From: Bradyrhizobium sp.
GTDB lineage: Bacteria; Pseudomonadota; Alphaproteobacteria; Rhizobiales; Xanthobacteraceae
NCBI RefSeq assembly: GCF_016219575.1
Contig: NZ_JACRMG010000015.1
Coordinates: 1 to 64,000 of the forward strand
Length of the DNA stretch: 64,000 nt
Reading direction: 5' to 3'
In this document: one piece after another, positions 1 through 7,162 of the stretch
Numbering within the stretch: position 1 is the first letter of the stretch
Layout: each line of letters begins with the position of its first letter
Notes under the pieces: model-generated
Seen by the model: the letters and a program-made list of their open reading frames with translations, nothing else
Told to the model about the DNA's origin: nothing
Databases searched by the model: none
Made by a program: the position numbers and the translations under genes

Positions 1-80
1 CGAATCGAGCTGCCATTGGCCGAAAGGCGGGCAATCTCGCATCGATCGTCCAGGGAAAGCTGATCGTAACTCCGCCCCAT
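1..80 (-). CDS. IS30-family transposase, N-terminal fragment cut by window edge
   Basis: Reading the minus strand from the ATG at 80 gives MGRSYDQLSLDDRCEIARLS and then a few more residues before the window ends. This is the typical N-terminus of IS30-family transposases, which begins with a helix-turn-helix that binds the element's ends. A GGGAGG ribosome site lies just upstream on the minus strand. Only about 27 residues are visible, so the DDE catalytic core and the intactness of the gene cannot be judged. The assignment rests on recognising the N-terminal motif. Confidence 0.8.
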   Translation of the reverse strand, partial: MGRSYDQLSLDDRCEIARLSANGSSI

Positions 81-126
81 GGCAACACCTCCCTAAGGAA
101 GTGTTGCACTTCGTTTGTGAACTCAG
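1..126 (-). mobile_element. End of an IS30-like insertion sequence (outer boundary approximate)
   Basis: The transposase start at 80 is followed outward by about 45 bases (81-126) containing GTGTTGCACTTCG, which fits the short terminal region of an IS30-type element. The element ends close to where a chromosomal-type palindrome begins at 127. The other end lies outside the window, so neither the terminal inverted repeat nor a target duplication can be confirmed. Confidence 0.55.
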
Positions 127-244
127 GGGACCCATAACCACAGGGTTGCGTTGTAAGAACGAGGTGGAACCCCAGTCTTCGCCAAACACTGTCCTGTGGT
201 TATGGGTCCCGGATCGGCGCTCGCTGCGCTCGCTTGTCCGGGAC
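127..244. repeat. Two nested intergenic palindromes of Bradyrhizobium type
   Basis: Positions 127-144 (GGGACCCATAACCACAGG) are an exact reverse complement of 193-210, with a 48-base loop. The right arm runs into a second hairpin, GTCCCGGA at 206-213 pairing with TCCGGGAC at 237-244. Arms with GACCCATAACCAC/GTGGTTATGGGTC are familiar from dispersed intergenic repeats of Bradyrhizobium. No ORF here looks genuine. Confidence 0.75.
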
Positions 245-780
245 GACAGGTGTGCTTGAGGCAAGCGCTCTCATTCTCACGGCGCGATTTTTGCCTGAGC
301 TTTGTGTCTTCGTTGGCCCCCTTCCTCGAAGAGGGCGCAGGGAAGGCCGGGTGCCGGCGGCACCCGCATCGCCGTGTGCGGTGTGTAGCGATAGAAATGC
401 ACACGGGTTTGACAGGTACAGCCAGGACATCCCGGCCTTCCCCGCGCAACGGTTTTACGGCTTATACGTACTCTCCCCGGGGAGCGGCCTTTCTTGCCCC
501 CGTTGCCGATGGAAAGAGCTCCCCACCGGCGTAGCGCCAGGGTCGCGGCGCCAGGACCACACGATTTCGCCGTACGCCGCGGGCGTTCCGTCCGGTGCAG
601 AAATTCAGCACCTGACGCCGCAGCGTCCATCGCAGCCCGCGCCGACGTGTCGTGACGATCGCGATACGTCCCCTCGTGCGGCACGGGATGGACGATAGAT
701 GCAGTAAATCAGAATTCTTGTAAAGCGAAATATTTTTGCTTTCCGGACTTGACACGATTCCGTCAAACCGAAGTGATTTG
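245..780. repeat. Dispersed repeat-like noncoding block
   Basis: This stretch has overlapping open frames in several phases, but none has protein-like composition. One frame gives EEGAGKAGCR, a translation I recognise from repeats often mis-annotated as short hypothetical proteins in Bradyrhizobium. Near 745-780 there is ACTTGACACGATTCCGTCAAACC followed by GAAGTGATTTGCCCG, again typical of dispersed repeats. I see no gene in it. Repeat status is from memory of such sequences and would need a genome self-comparison. Confidence 0.4.
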
Positions 781-811
781 CCCGCCGTGCCGAATTTGCA
801 ACACGCAACGG

Positions 812-963
812 CGTCATTCCGGGACGCGCCGAAGGCGCGAGCCCGGAATCCATACGCCGAGACGGTCGTTGCCTTGGAGACCGGCCGACGACTTTTTTTG
901 AAGCAACTATGGCCTGTGGGTATGGATTCCGGGCTCGCCGCTCCGCGGCGCCCCGAAATGACG
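812..963. repeat. Long imperfect palindromic repeat
   Basis: CGTCATTCCGGG at 812-823 pairs with CCCCGAAATGACG at 951-963, and GCCCGGAATCCATA near 841-854 pairs with TATGGATTCCGGGC at 921-934. The loop is about 65 bases. This hairpin with CGTCATTCCGGG ends is a common dispersed intergenic element of Bradyrhizobium and Rhodopseudomonas. It ends just before the stop codon of the minus-strand gene that follows and could act in transcript ending or stability. Confidence 0.75.
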
Positions 964-978
964 AATGGGGAGAGCCGC

Positions 979-1245
979 TTACTGCTTCGCCAGCTTCAGC
1001 GAGAACTCGCCGTTGCGCACGCGCAAGGGGAGGCCTTCGGCGAACTTGGCCACGGCGTCCTCGCCGTAGGTGGTCACCAGCTCGGCGAGCGCTGCGAACA
1101 TGCTGGCCTGCGCCAGGCAGTCGCCGTCGACACCCTCGTGGCGGGCTTCGGCCCAGGCTTCGTTGAGGTAGCTCAGCGCCGCCTGTTTCTGCTCGTGGTC
1201 AGGCAAGGGTTCGCGGGCGATGGAATAGGGCGCAGGCAGGCTCAT
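979..1245 (-). CDS. Conserved hypothetical protein, 88 aa
   Basis: The protein from the ATG at 1245 begins MSLPAPYSIAREPLPDHEQK and is an acidic, helix-rich soluble polypeptide ending in FSLKLAKQ. It has no signal peptide, membrane segment or motif that I can name. An in-frame start 20 codons further upstream (1305) is possible, but the start at 1245 gives the more ordinary N-terminus. It seems to be a small family found in Bradyrhizobium relatives. Function unknown. Confidence 0.65.
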   Translation of the reverse strand: MSLPAPYSIAREPLPDHEQKQAALSYLNEAWAEARHEGVDGDCLAQASMFAALAELVTTYGEDAVAKFAEGLPLRVRNGEFSLKLAKQ

Positions 1246-1377
1246 TGCACTCAACGGATTCTTGACGCGCTCCCCGGAACGCATCTGGCGAAGGCTGTGT
1301 AGCACGGGCCTCTGCCCCGCCTAGGGCAGTTCTTTAGGAAAGGTTAACGCGGTTCTTCCTTTTGCAGGGAAACGGCT

Positions 1378-2028
1378 TCAGCCGGGACCAGCGTGGAGGT
1401 GGTCGCGGATCGCGCGCGGCGTGGCGCACAGGTGCGCCGCGCCAGCCTCGGTCAGTTCCTCGCGGCTGCCATAGCCATAGAGCACGCCGATCCCGCCAAT
1501 GCCGTTGACCCTGGCGCCGACGATGTCGTGGCTGCGGTCGCCGATCATCACCGCCCGCGCCGGATCGGTGCCGGTGCGCTCGAGGGCAAAGGCCAGGAGA
1601 TCGCCCTTGTGGGCGCGGGTGCCGTCGAGCTCGGCGCCGAACACATATTCGAAATGGGGGCGCAGCCCGAAATGGTCGATGATCCGGTCGGCATAGACAT
1701 GCGCCTTGCTGGTGGCGACGAACAGCCGTGCGCGGGGTTTCAGCGCGGCCAGCGTCGCCTCGATCTCGGGATAGAGGCTGTTCTCGAACAGGCCGACATC
1801 GCCAAAACGCTCGCGATACAAGGCCACGCCGCGGTCGGCATCCTCCTCGCCGCCCAGCAGCTTCACCAGGCTCGTCCGCAGCGGCGGACCGATACACCAG
1901 GTGAGTTCGTCCTGCGCCGGCACCGGGCGGCCCAGCCGCTCCAGCGCGTACTGGAGCGAGCGGGTGATGCCGGGCTTGGGGTCGGTGAGGGTGCCGTCGA
2001 GGTCGAAGAAGATGGTGTCCATGTCCAT
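1378..2028 (-). CDS. HAD-superfamily hydrolase, phosphoglycolate phosphatase-like
   Basis: This 216-residue protein is a haloacid-dehalogenase-type phosphatase of the Gph group. Motif I is DLDGTLTD near residues 9-16, with the nucleophile Asp and the acid/base Asp two residues later. Motif II is VATSKA near residue 104, and motif III/IV is VMIGDRSHDIVGA near 160. A helical cap follows motif I. Family members dephosphorylate 2-phosphoglycolate or similar small phosphoesters in the cytoplasm, and the substrate here cannot be told from sequence. It lies alone between a hypothetical gene and a divergent nucleotidyltransferase gene. Confidence 0.85.
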   Translation of the reverse strand: MDMDTIFFDLDGTLTDPKPGITRSLQYALERLGRPVPAQDELTWCIGPPLRTSLVKLLGGEEDADRGVALYRERFGDVGLFENSLYPEIEATLAALKPRARLFVATSKAHVYADRIIDHFGLRPHFEYVFGAELDGTRAHKGDLLAFALERTGTDPARAVMIGDRSHDIVGARVNGIGGIGVLYGYGSREELTEAGAAHLCATPRAIRDHLHAGPG

Positions 2029-2198
2029 CGGACTATCTTGTTTGCCGATCCGTTGAAAGCAGCGGTTGCGGACCGGGGCGAAAGGTTCGATGTCGTCCGG
2101 CGCCCGCGGGGCTGGAATCTTAAGTCATTGTTTTCAGGCTGGATTAGGCTATCCATCGGCAAATGGAAAATTCATCGGCCGCGGGCTATATAGGTGAT

Positions 2199-2495
2199 AT
2201 GCGCCGCGATGAAGTCATAGCAAAGCTCAAGAAAACCGAGCCTGCCTTGCGCGGGCTTGGCGTAACCGCGTTGTACCTGTTCGGGTCGCATGCGCGCGGC
2301 GATGCGCGGCCTGATTCCGACATTGACGTGTTTGTCGATCCCGCGCCGGGCCAGGCGTTCGGCTTCCTGCCTTTCATGGACGCCTTCGAAGCGATCCAGC
2401 ATGCGGTAGGCCAAAACGTGGACTATGGCACGCGCAAGGGATTGCATCCGCTGCTACGTTCCGACATCGAACGCGAGGCTGTGCGGATTTTTTGA
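2199..2495 (+). CDS. MNT-type nucleotidyltransferase domain protein
   Basis: A small protein of 98 residues carries the nucleotidyltransferase signature GSHARGDARPDSDIDVFVD: Gly-Ser, then the Asp-x-Asp metal ligands. This is the minimal MNT fold, in which the enzyme transfers a nucleotide to a partner. MNT proteins are often antitoxins paired with a HEPN toxin, but no HEPN gene is adjacent (the next gene is a convergent TIGR02301-type gene), so this looks like a solitary copy. The start at 2199 (MRRDEVIAKL) has AGGTGA just before it; an upstream ATG at 2163 would add 12 residues of poor composition. Confidence 0.75.
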   Translation: MRRDEVIAKLKKTEPALRGLGVTALYLFGSHARGDARPDSDIDVFVDPAPGQAFGFLPFMDAFEAIQHAVGQNVDYGTRKGLHPLLRSDIEREAVRIF

Positions 2496-2540
2496 ATGAC
2501 CGCCCGCTCGACAGCCGCCCAAATAGCTCGCGTATGCTCG

Positions 2541-2918
2541 CTAGTTCGCGTAGCGCGCGGTCAGGTCGCGCGAGATTTTCACGCCTTCGTCGATGTAGCG
2601 GCGGACCGCGACGTTGGCCGCCGGCGTGCAGCTGCGGTAGGTCTGCTGAAAGCCGTTATAGCCGCGGTTGAAGGCGGCGATCATGCGGGCGCGGCGGTCG
2701 CCGGAAGGGGTCTCGGCATCGATCAGCGCCTGCATCTCGTTGCGCCATTTCAGCCCTTCATTGTTGCCGCAGATGCCCCTGAGATAGTGCAGGGTGCCGA
2801 GGATCTCGGCCAGCCGCTGCAGGTCGCCGTCGAAGGGCGCGGCCGCATCCTGGGCCCGCGCGGGCGCGGTCAGAACGGCCGAAATCAAGAGGAAAATGGC
2901 TGCGAGATGCTTGGGCAT
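2541..2918 (-). CDS. TIGR02301-like exported protein
   Basis: The 125-residue product has a clear signal peptide (MPKHLAAIFLLISAVLTAPA, cleavage after ARA) and a mature part with YLRGICG, a conserved Cys, RARMIAAFNRGYNGFQQTYRSC and a second Cys, which fits a disulphide-bonded periplasmic helical protein. The pattern matches a family of uncharacterised alphaproteobacterial exported proteins (TIGR02301). It is encoded just upstream of a NUDIX gene read in the same direction, with about 56 bases between. Biochemical function unknown. Confidence 0.75.
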   Translation of the reverse strand: MPKHLAAIFLLISAVLTAPARAQDAAAPFDGDLQRLAEILGTLHYLRGICGNNEGLKWRNEMQALIDAETPSGDRRARMIAAFNRGYNGFQQTYRSCTPAANVAVRRYIDEGVKISRDLTARYAN

Positions 2919-2974
2919 AGTTGAGCCCGATATGCCCCCTCATTGGGTTCGAAGCAAGGCGTAAGCGGCTGGTT

Positions 2975-3400
2975 CTAGGCGTTAACGATGCGCCAGGCGG
3001 CCTGAACCACTTCCTGAAGGCCGCCGGTCATCCTGAGGTCGCCCAGCGCATCCGGCTCGAGCCATTTGAAGTCGTCGTGCTCGTGGTTGAGCACCGGTTC
3101 CAGCGCCTTCCAGCGCGCGGCAAAGGACATGATCAGATAATGCCCGCCGCCGGCGGCCGAGGGCAGCACCTCGCGCCAGCCGGCAAGGCCGACGATGTCG
3201 ATCTTGATGGCGGTCTCTTCATCCACCTCGCGGTGCAGTGCCGTGTGCAGGGATTCGCCGAATTCGACCCGGCCGCCCGGCAGCGAGTAGAAGCCCATGC
3301 CCGGGGAGCGGGCGCGGCGCACCAGCAGCACCTTGCCGTCGCGGAAGATCGCGGCGCTGACGGCGAGCTGCGGATGCTTTGGATGATCGATGGCGGTCAC
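2975..3400 (-). CDS. NUDIX hydrolase
   Basis: This 141-residue single-domain protein has the Nudix box GGRVEFGESLHTALHREVDEET near residues 43-64. The REVDEE core supplies the Mg-binding glutamates. The N-terminal beta strand AAIFRDGKVLLVRRA is typical of MutT/NudG-like enzymes. Such proteins hydrolyse nucleoside diphosphates linked to another group, for example oxidised dNTPs or ADP-ribose; the substrate is not evident. It is likely co-transcribed with the downstream exported-protein gene. Confidence 0.85.
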   Translation of the reverse strand: MTAIDHPKHPQLAVSAAIFRDGKVLLVRRARSPGMGFYSLPGGRVEFGESLHTALHREVDEETAIKIDIVGLAGWREVLPSAAGGGHYLIMSFAARWKALEPVLNHEHDDFKWLEPDALGDLRMTGGLQEVVQAAWRIVNA

Positions 3401-3458
3401 GGCGGCAGCTTATAGTTGGAGCATGGGCTCCGCGCAAACGCGCCGCGTCGGGCCGTGC

Positions 3459-3953
3459 TCAGCCCGCCATGATGGTATCGATGTCGGACTCGCTGCCGCC
3501 GTTGATGACGCCGCCGGCGAGCGACACCAGCGGCTTGACCCAGCCGGTCGCCTGTTCGGCGAGGGTGGCGCGGGTCTTGTCCTGGGAGACTTCGCGCATG
3601 GCCTGGCCCACCGCGGTCAGGATCGAGGTCATGGTGGAGGTCAGGCGGTCGAATTCGCCGCGGACCGCGGGATGGGCCTGCTCATAGGCCTCGATGGCGA
3701 GGTCGCGCGCCTTGAAGTTGGAGGCGGTGAAATGCTCGGCGTAGGTCAAAGGGCACCACAGCAGAAAGTCTTCGGCGCATTCGGGCATGTCGGGGATCAT
3801 TTCCAGAAGCATGATGGCTTCGTTGAAATGATTGAGGTAGTCGGTGGCTAGCCCCGTGCGCGGGTTGATGTTGGCCGCGCGCAGTTGTGCCGCGCGGGCC
3901 TCGTCGATGCCCGTCGGATTGGAACGCGCGGATGCTGAGGCCCCTGCACTCAT
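3459..3953 (-). CDS. Conserved hypothetical protein, 164 aa
   Basis: The soluble protein begins with a low-complexity Ser/Ala segment (MSAGASASARSN). A helical body follows (NHFNEAIMLLEMIPDMPECAE, ending near residue 62), then a second helical region with a Thr/Ser-rich stretch. The C-terminus has a glycine-containing hydrophobic segment (LVSLAGGVINGG) that is too short for a firm membrane call. No catalytic motif is visible. It resembles uncharacterised proteins conserved in Bradyrhizobium relatives. It is divergent from the HMCES-like gene, leaving about 60 bases for two promoters. Confidence 0.7.
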   Translation of the reverse strand: MSAGASASARSNPTGIDEARAAQLRAANINPRTGLATDYLNHFNEAIMLLEMIPDMPECAEDFLLWCPLTYAEHFTASNFKARDLAIEAYEQAHPAVRGEFDRLTSTMTSILTAVGQAMREVSQDKTRATLAEQATGWVKPLVSLAGGVINGGSESDIDTIMAG

Positions 3954-4015
3954 CTCGCGTAGTGTTAACGTCTGGAGTTAAAGGGAACTGAACAAGTACC
4001 TGTCTGGGTTGCAGA

Positions 4016-4774
4016 ATGTGCGGACGCTTCGTGATTACATCCCCTCCGGCGGCGATCCGGCAGGTATTTGGCTACGCCGAACAGCCGAATTTCCCGCCGA
4101 GGTTTAACGTTGCCCCGACCCAACCCGTTCCGGTGATCATCCTCGACCGCGGCGCGCGGCATTTCCGGCTGATGCGCTGGGGGCTGGTGCCGGCCTGGGT
4201 GAAGGACCCCAGAAAGTTCACGCTGTTGATCAATGCGCGCAGCGAGACCGTGCAGGACAAGCCGGCATTCAAGAACGCGATCCGGCGGCGGCGCTGCCTG
4301 ATCCCGGCCGACGGCTATTACGAATGGCATGTCTCCGCCGACCGCAAGCGGCCGTATTTCATCTATCGCGCCGACCGCAAGCCGATCGGCTTTGCCGGGC
4401 TGGCGGAGACCTGGGTCGGGCCGAACGGCGAGGAGGTCGACACGGTCGCCATCGTCACCGCGCCGGCAAGCCCCGACCTTGCCGTGCTGCATCACCGCGT
4501 GCCCGTGACGATTGCCGAGGATGCTTTCGAGCGCTGGCTCGACTGCTCCTCGGATTCCGCCGAAGGCGTGATATCGCAGCTGACGGGGCCGCATGAAGGC
4601 GAGTTCGCCTGGCACGAGGTGTCGACGCGGGTCAATCGCGTCGCCAATGACGATGCGCAGCTGATCTTGCCGATCACGGACGAGCAGCGGCAGGCCGAGG
4701 CGCCGAAGCCGAAGCGGGCGGCGGTGAAGAGGGCAGCAAGCGGCGGCGATGACGGGCAGGGGAGCTTGTTCTAG
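4016..4774 (+). CDS. SRAP/HMCES-family protein (YedK-like)
   Basis: The 252-residue protein starts MCGRFV. Cys2, exposed after removal of Met1, is the residue that forms a thiazolidine crosslink with abasic sites in single-stranded DNA. Other conserved SRAP residues are present: NVAPTQ, the Asn of INARSE, the Glu of DGYYEW, and the His of VLHHRVPV. Family members shield abasic sites during replication and can reverse the crosslink. Older annotation calls them SOS response-associated peptidases. The C-terminal tail (PKPKRAAVKRAAS) is Lys/Arg-rich and probably adds DNA affinity. It is monocistronic by spacing. Confidence 0.92.
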   Translation: MCGRFVITSPPAAIRQVFGYAEQPNFPPRFNVAPTQPVPVIILDRGARHFRLMRWGLVPAWVKDPRKFTLLINARSETVQDKPAFKNAIRRRRCLIPADGYYEWHVSADRKRPYFIYRADRKPIGFAGLAETWVGPNGEEVDTVAIVTAPASPDLAVLHHRVPVTIAEDAFERWLDCSSDSAEGVISQLTGPHEGEFAWHEVSTRVNRVANDDAQLILPITDEQRQAEAPKPKRAAVKRAASGGDDGQGSLF

Positions 4775-4931
4775 GGCGTGTACTGGTGAGCGCAACGTCC
4801 GCTTTCGGGCGCAGAGCAGTCGTTCTTGCCCGCCCTGACGATTTCGACTTTTGACCCGAAACAGACATTCAGCCGCATGGACTGGTGGGTAAAGGTGACT
4901 ACGCTGGATCGGTCATCCACGGGGGTAGCGC

Positions 4932-5900
4932 ATGAGGCGGAGAGAGTTTCTTGCAGCTGCTGCGACGTTGCTCGTTTCCTCGCGTCGTTCGTTCGCGCAG
5001 CAGACACGTCGGCGCATTGGCTTTCTCGCAGTCAATGAGCTTCTACCAAGTTGGCAGAGCGGTTGGCTCACCGGCCTGCGAAACCACGGCTGGGTGGATG
5101 GAAGCAACCTGACTATTGAATATCGCTACGGCCGATCACCTGATCGCTTGCCTGCTCTAGCTGCCGAACTGGTAACGCTCAGGCCCGAGTTAATTATGGC
5201 GGGCAACCCACAATCAACCGCAGCCCTGAAATCGGCGACCTCTAGCATACCGATTGTATTCGTAGGCGTAGCTGATCCCGTCGCGGTCGGCTTCGTCCAA
5301 AGCCTGTCTCGCCCGGGCGGAAACATCACGGGCCTTGCGTCCTTCGTGCCCGGACATTTTGTCAGCAAGCAGCTCCAACTAATTCGCGAGCTTGTTCCCG
5401 GCGCGTCGAAGGTGGCGATCCTGACTACTAACAGCAATCCATCGCATAGAAAGATAACAACCGAGGAATTGCCACAAACGGCCCGGCAGATGAGCTTGGA
5501 CCTTCCGATAGTTGCGGTGACTACAGCGGAGGAGCTTGATGCAGCTTTTGCCACGGTCGTGGCCCAACGTGCCGATGCGATAGTTATCTTGGGTGATCCC
5601 TTGTTCCTTCGCAACCGGGCGCGACTAGGTGCGCTGGCGACCAAGCATCGATTGCCATCAGCTTATCTCATCAAGGATCACGCCATCGAGGGCGGACTAG
5701 TTTCGTATGGTCCTGATTGGCCCGACCTTTGGCTTCATGCGGGCGGCTACGTGGACAAACTTCTCAAGGGCAGCAAGCCTGCTGATCTACCCGTTGAGCA
5801 ACCTGCTAAGTATGAATTCGTGATCAACCTCAGGACAGCTAAGGAACTGGGGATCACTGTACCACCACAGATGCTAGCCATCGCGGACGTGATCGAATGA
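4932..5900 (+). CDS. ABC transporter substrate-binding protein (TrpX-type), orphan
   Basis: This 322-residue exported protein has a twin-arginine-like signal (MRRREFLAAAATLLVSSRRS, cleavage near FAQ). The body begins RRIGFLAVNELLPSW and continues with GLRNHGWVDGSNLTIEYRYG, the fold I type of ABC_sub_bind family proteins. These bind a small ligand in the periplasm for an ABC importer. No permease or ATPase gene is adjacent. Base composition is clearly lower in GC than the neighbours, with many A/T-ending codons. The flanks at 4795-4802 and 6000-6009 both carry an AACGTCCGCT-like sequence. Orphan genes of this type are common in Bradyrhizobium and look laterally spread. Confidence 0.85.
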   Translation: MRRREFLAAAATLLVSSRRSFAQQTRRRIGFLAVNELLPSWQSGWLTGLRNHGWVDGSNLTIEYRYGRSPDRLPALAAELVTLRPELIMAGNPQSTAALKSATSSIPIVFVGVADPVAVGFVQSLSRPGGNITGLASFVPGHFVSKQLQLIRELVPGASKVAILTTNSNPSHRKITTEELPQTARQMSLDLPIVAVTTAEELDAAFATVVAQRADAIVILGDPLFLRNRARLGALATKHRLPSAYLIKDHAIEGGLVSYGPDWPDLWLHAGGYVDKLLKGSKPADLPVEQPAKYEFVINLRTAKELGITVPPQMLAIADVIE

Positions 5901-6012
5901 GGCAGTTCATTCCGGCTTTTAGCCCAAAACCGACACGAGCTATGTCCGCTTTCATGTCCGCTCTTGGGGTAGAGTGGACATATCGAATTAATGAATAGAA
6001 CGTCCGCTCGCG

Positions 6013-6594
6013 CTAGCTGAAAATCTGCAGCGCCGCGTATTGCAGCAGCATGATGGTCTTGGCGTCGATGATGCGGCCGTCTGATATCATGGCGAGCGCC
6101 TCGTCGACCGAAAGCTCCAGCACCTCGATCTCCTCGCCTTCGTGGGCGAGGCCGCCGCCGGCGGACACGCGCATCGTCGGCTCGTATTCGGCGACGAAGA
6201 AGTGGCCCTTCTCCGTGAACGCGCCCGGGCTCATGAAGGCTTCGAAGATTTTCCGGACCTCGTGCAGCCGGTAGCCCGTCTCTTCCTCAGCCTCGAGGCG
6301 AATGCGTTCTTCGGGGGCTGCGTTGTCGAGCAGGCCGGCGACGGCCTCGATCAAGAGGTCATCGTAGCCGGTTGCATAGGCGGGATAACGGAACTGCTTC
6401 ACCAGCACGACCGTCCGTCGCGCGAGGTTGTAGGGCAGCAAGACGGCGGCACCGCCACGATCGAGCACCTCGCGGCTTTGCGTTTGCCATTGCCCGTCGT
6501 CGCGCCGCCAGTCGAAGGTGACGGCATTCAGCTTGAAGTGGCCGTTGGAGAGCCTGCGGACGCTTTTGACGCGAATGCGGTCGGAGATCGTCAT
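6013..6594 (-). CDS. NUDIX hydrolase, ADP-ribose/GDP-mannose pyrophosphatase type
   Basis: The 193-residue protein resembles NudF/NudK enzymes. An N-terminal beta domain (REVLDRGGAAVLLPYN) is followed by VKQFRYPAY and the Nudix box region ending RLEAEEETGY. The canonical box has REL before the EE; here a short deletion-like change gives IRLEAEEE, but the EExxxEE metal ligands remain. Such enzymes hydrolyse ADP-ribose or GDP-mannose as homodimers in the cytosol. The C-terminal IIDAKTIMLLQYA helix is usual for this group. The exact substrate is uncertain. Confidence 0.85.
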   Translation of the reverse strand: MTISDRIRVKSVRRLSNGHFKLNAVTFDWRRDDGQWQTQSREVLDRGGAAVLLPYNLARRTVVLVKQFRYPAYATGYDDLLIEAVAGLLDNAAPEERIRLEAEEETGYRLHEVRKIFEAFMSPGAFTEKGHFFVAEYEPTMRVSAGGGLAHEGEEIEVLELSVDEALAMISDGRIIDAKTIMLLQYAALQIFS

Positions 6595-6618
6595 GGAAGC
6601 CTTTCCGTGGTCGGTGCA

Positions 6619-6702
6619 CAGGGTAGGCAGAGGCGCGCTTGCGCCGCGCCCACCTTCTCCAGTGCGGTCGCGAAGGTGGGCACGCTACGCTTTGCCCACC
6701 CT
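6619..6702. repeat. Palindromic intergenic repeat
   Basis: GGTGGGC at 6675-6681 pairs with GCCCACC at 6694-6700 (loop ACGCTACGCTTT). A related arm AGGGTAGGC near 6620 gives a nested structure with CGCGCCCACCTT. The GGTGGGCACGCTACGCTTTGCCCACC type is a common intergenic hairpin in Bradyrhizobium. It lies between two minus-strand genes. Confidence 0.55.
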
Positions 6703-6709
6703 AAGATTC

Positions 6710-7162
6710 CTATGATTTGGTCCGGCCGTCGATCCACTTGGCGTAGACGACGGTGTCGGCTTCTTCATAACCGAGCGACTGGTAAAACGCGCCGGCCTGC
6801 GCATTCTCGCGGCGGACCATCAGCTGCAGCTTCGGCAAACCGGCCGCGCGCAGCCATTGCTCGGCGGCGTCCATGATGGCACGGCCGAGGCCTTTCTTCC
6901 GGCGGTCGGGATCGACGGCGACGTAGTAGACCCAGCCGCGATGGCCGTCATGGCCTACCATGGCGGTGGCCACGATCGCGCCATCCGCGAGGCCGACCAG
7001 CACGGTGGAATTCTCGCGCCGCCGCGCCAGCGCGATGTCGCTGGCCGGATCGTTCCAAGGCCGGGTCAGGCCGCAGCGTTGCCACAGCGCGATGACGGCT
7101 TCGACATCGGCGTCGGCGATATCGGCGATGGCGAGCGCGGCGACGGCAGCGGGCGCGTTCAC
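6710..7162 (-). CDS. GNAT-family N-acetyltransferase
   Basis: The 150-residue protein has the acetyl-CoA binding motif of GNAT enzymes, VAVDPDRRKKGLGRAIMDAAE (R-x-x-G-x-G-R/A type), followed by KLQLMVRRENAQAGAFYQSLGYE. It resembles YpeA-type acetyltransferases. It starts with GTG at 7162, and this start overlaps the stop of the upstream oxidase gene (GTGA at 7159-7162), so the two are translationally coupled. The acceptor substrate is unknown. Confidence 0.85.
   Translation of the reverse strand: MNAPAAVAALAIADIADADVEAVIALWQRCGLTRPWNDPASDIALARRRENSTVLVGLADGAIVATAMVGHDGHRGWVYYVAVDPDRRKKGLGRAIMDAAEQWLRAAGLPKLQLMVRRENAQAGAFYQSLGYEEADTVVYAKWIDGRTKS

Noticed and set aside
745..765. TTGAC...GTCAA near 748-765 as a FixK box
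   Set aside because: The half-sites are separated by eight bases, not four, and no gene follows at a suitable distance.
123..853. Overlapping open frames on both strands near the left edge
   Set aside because: Composition is Arg/Ala/Gly-rich without domains, and the frames lie in palindromes and repeat-like sequence.
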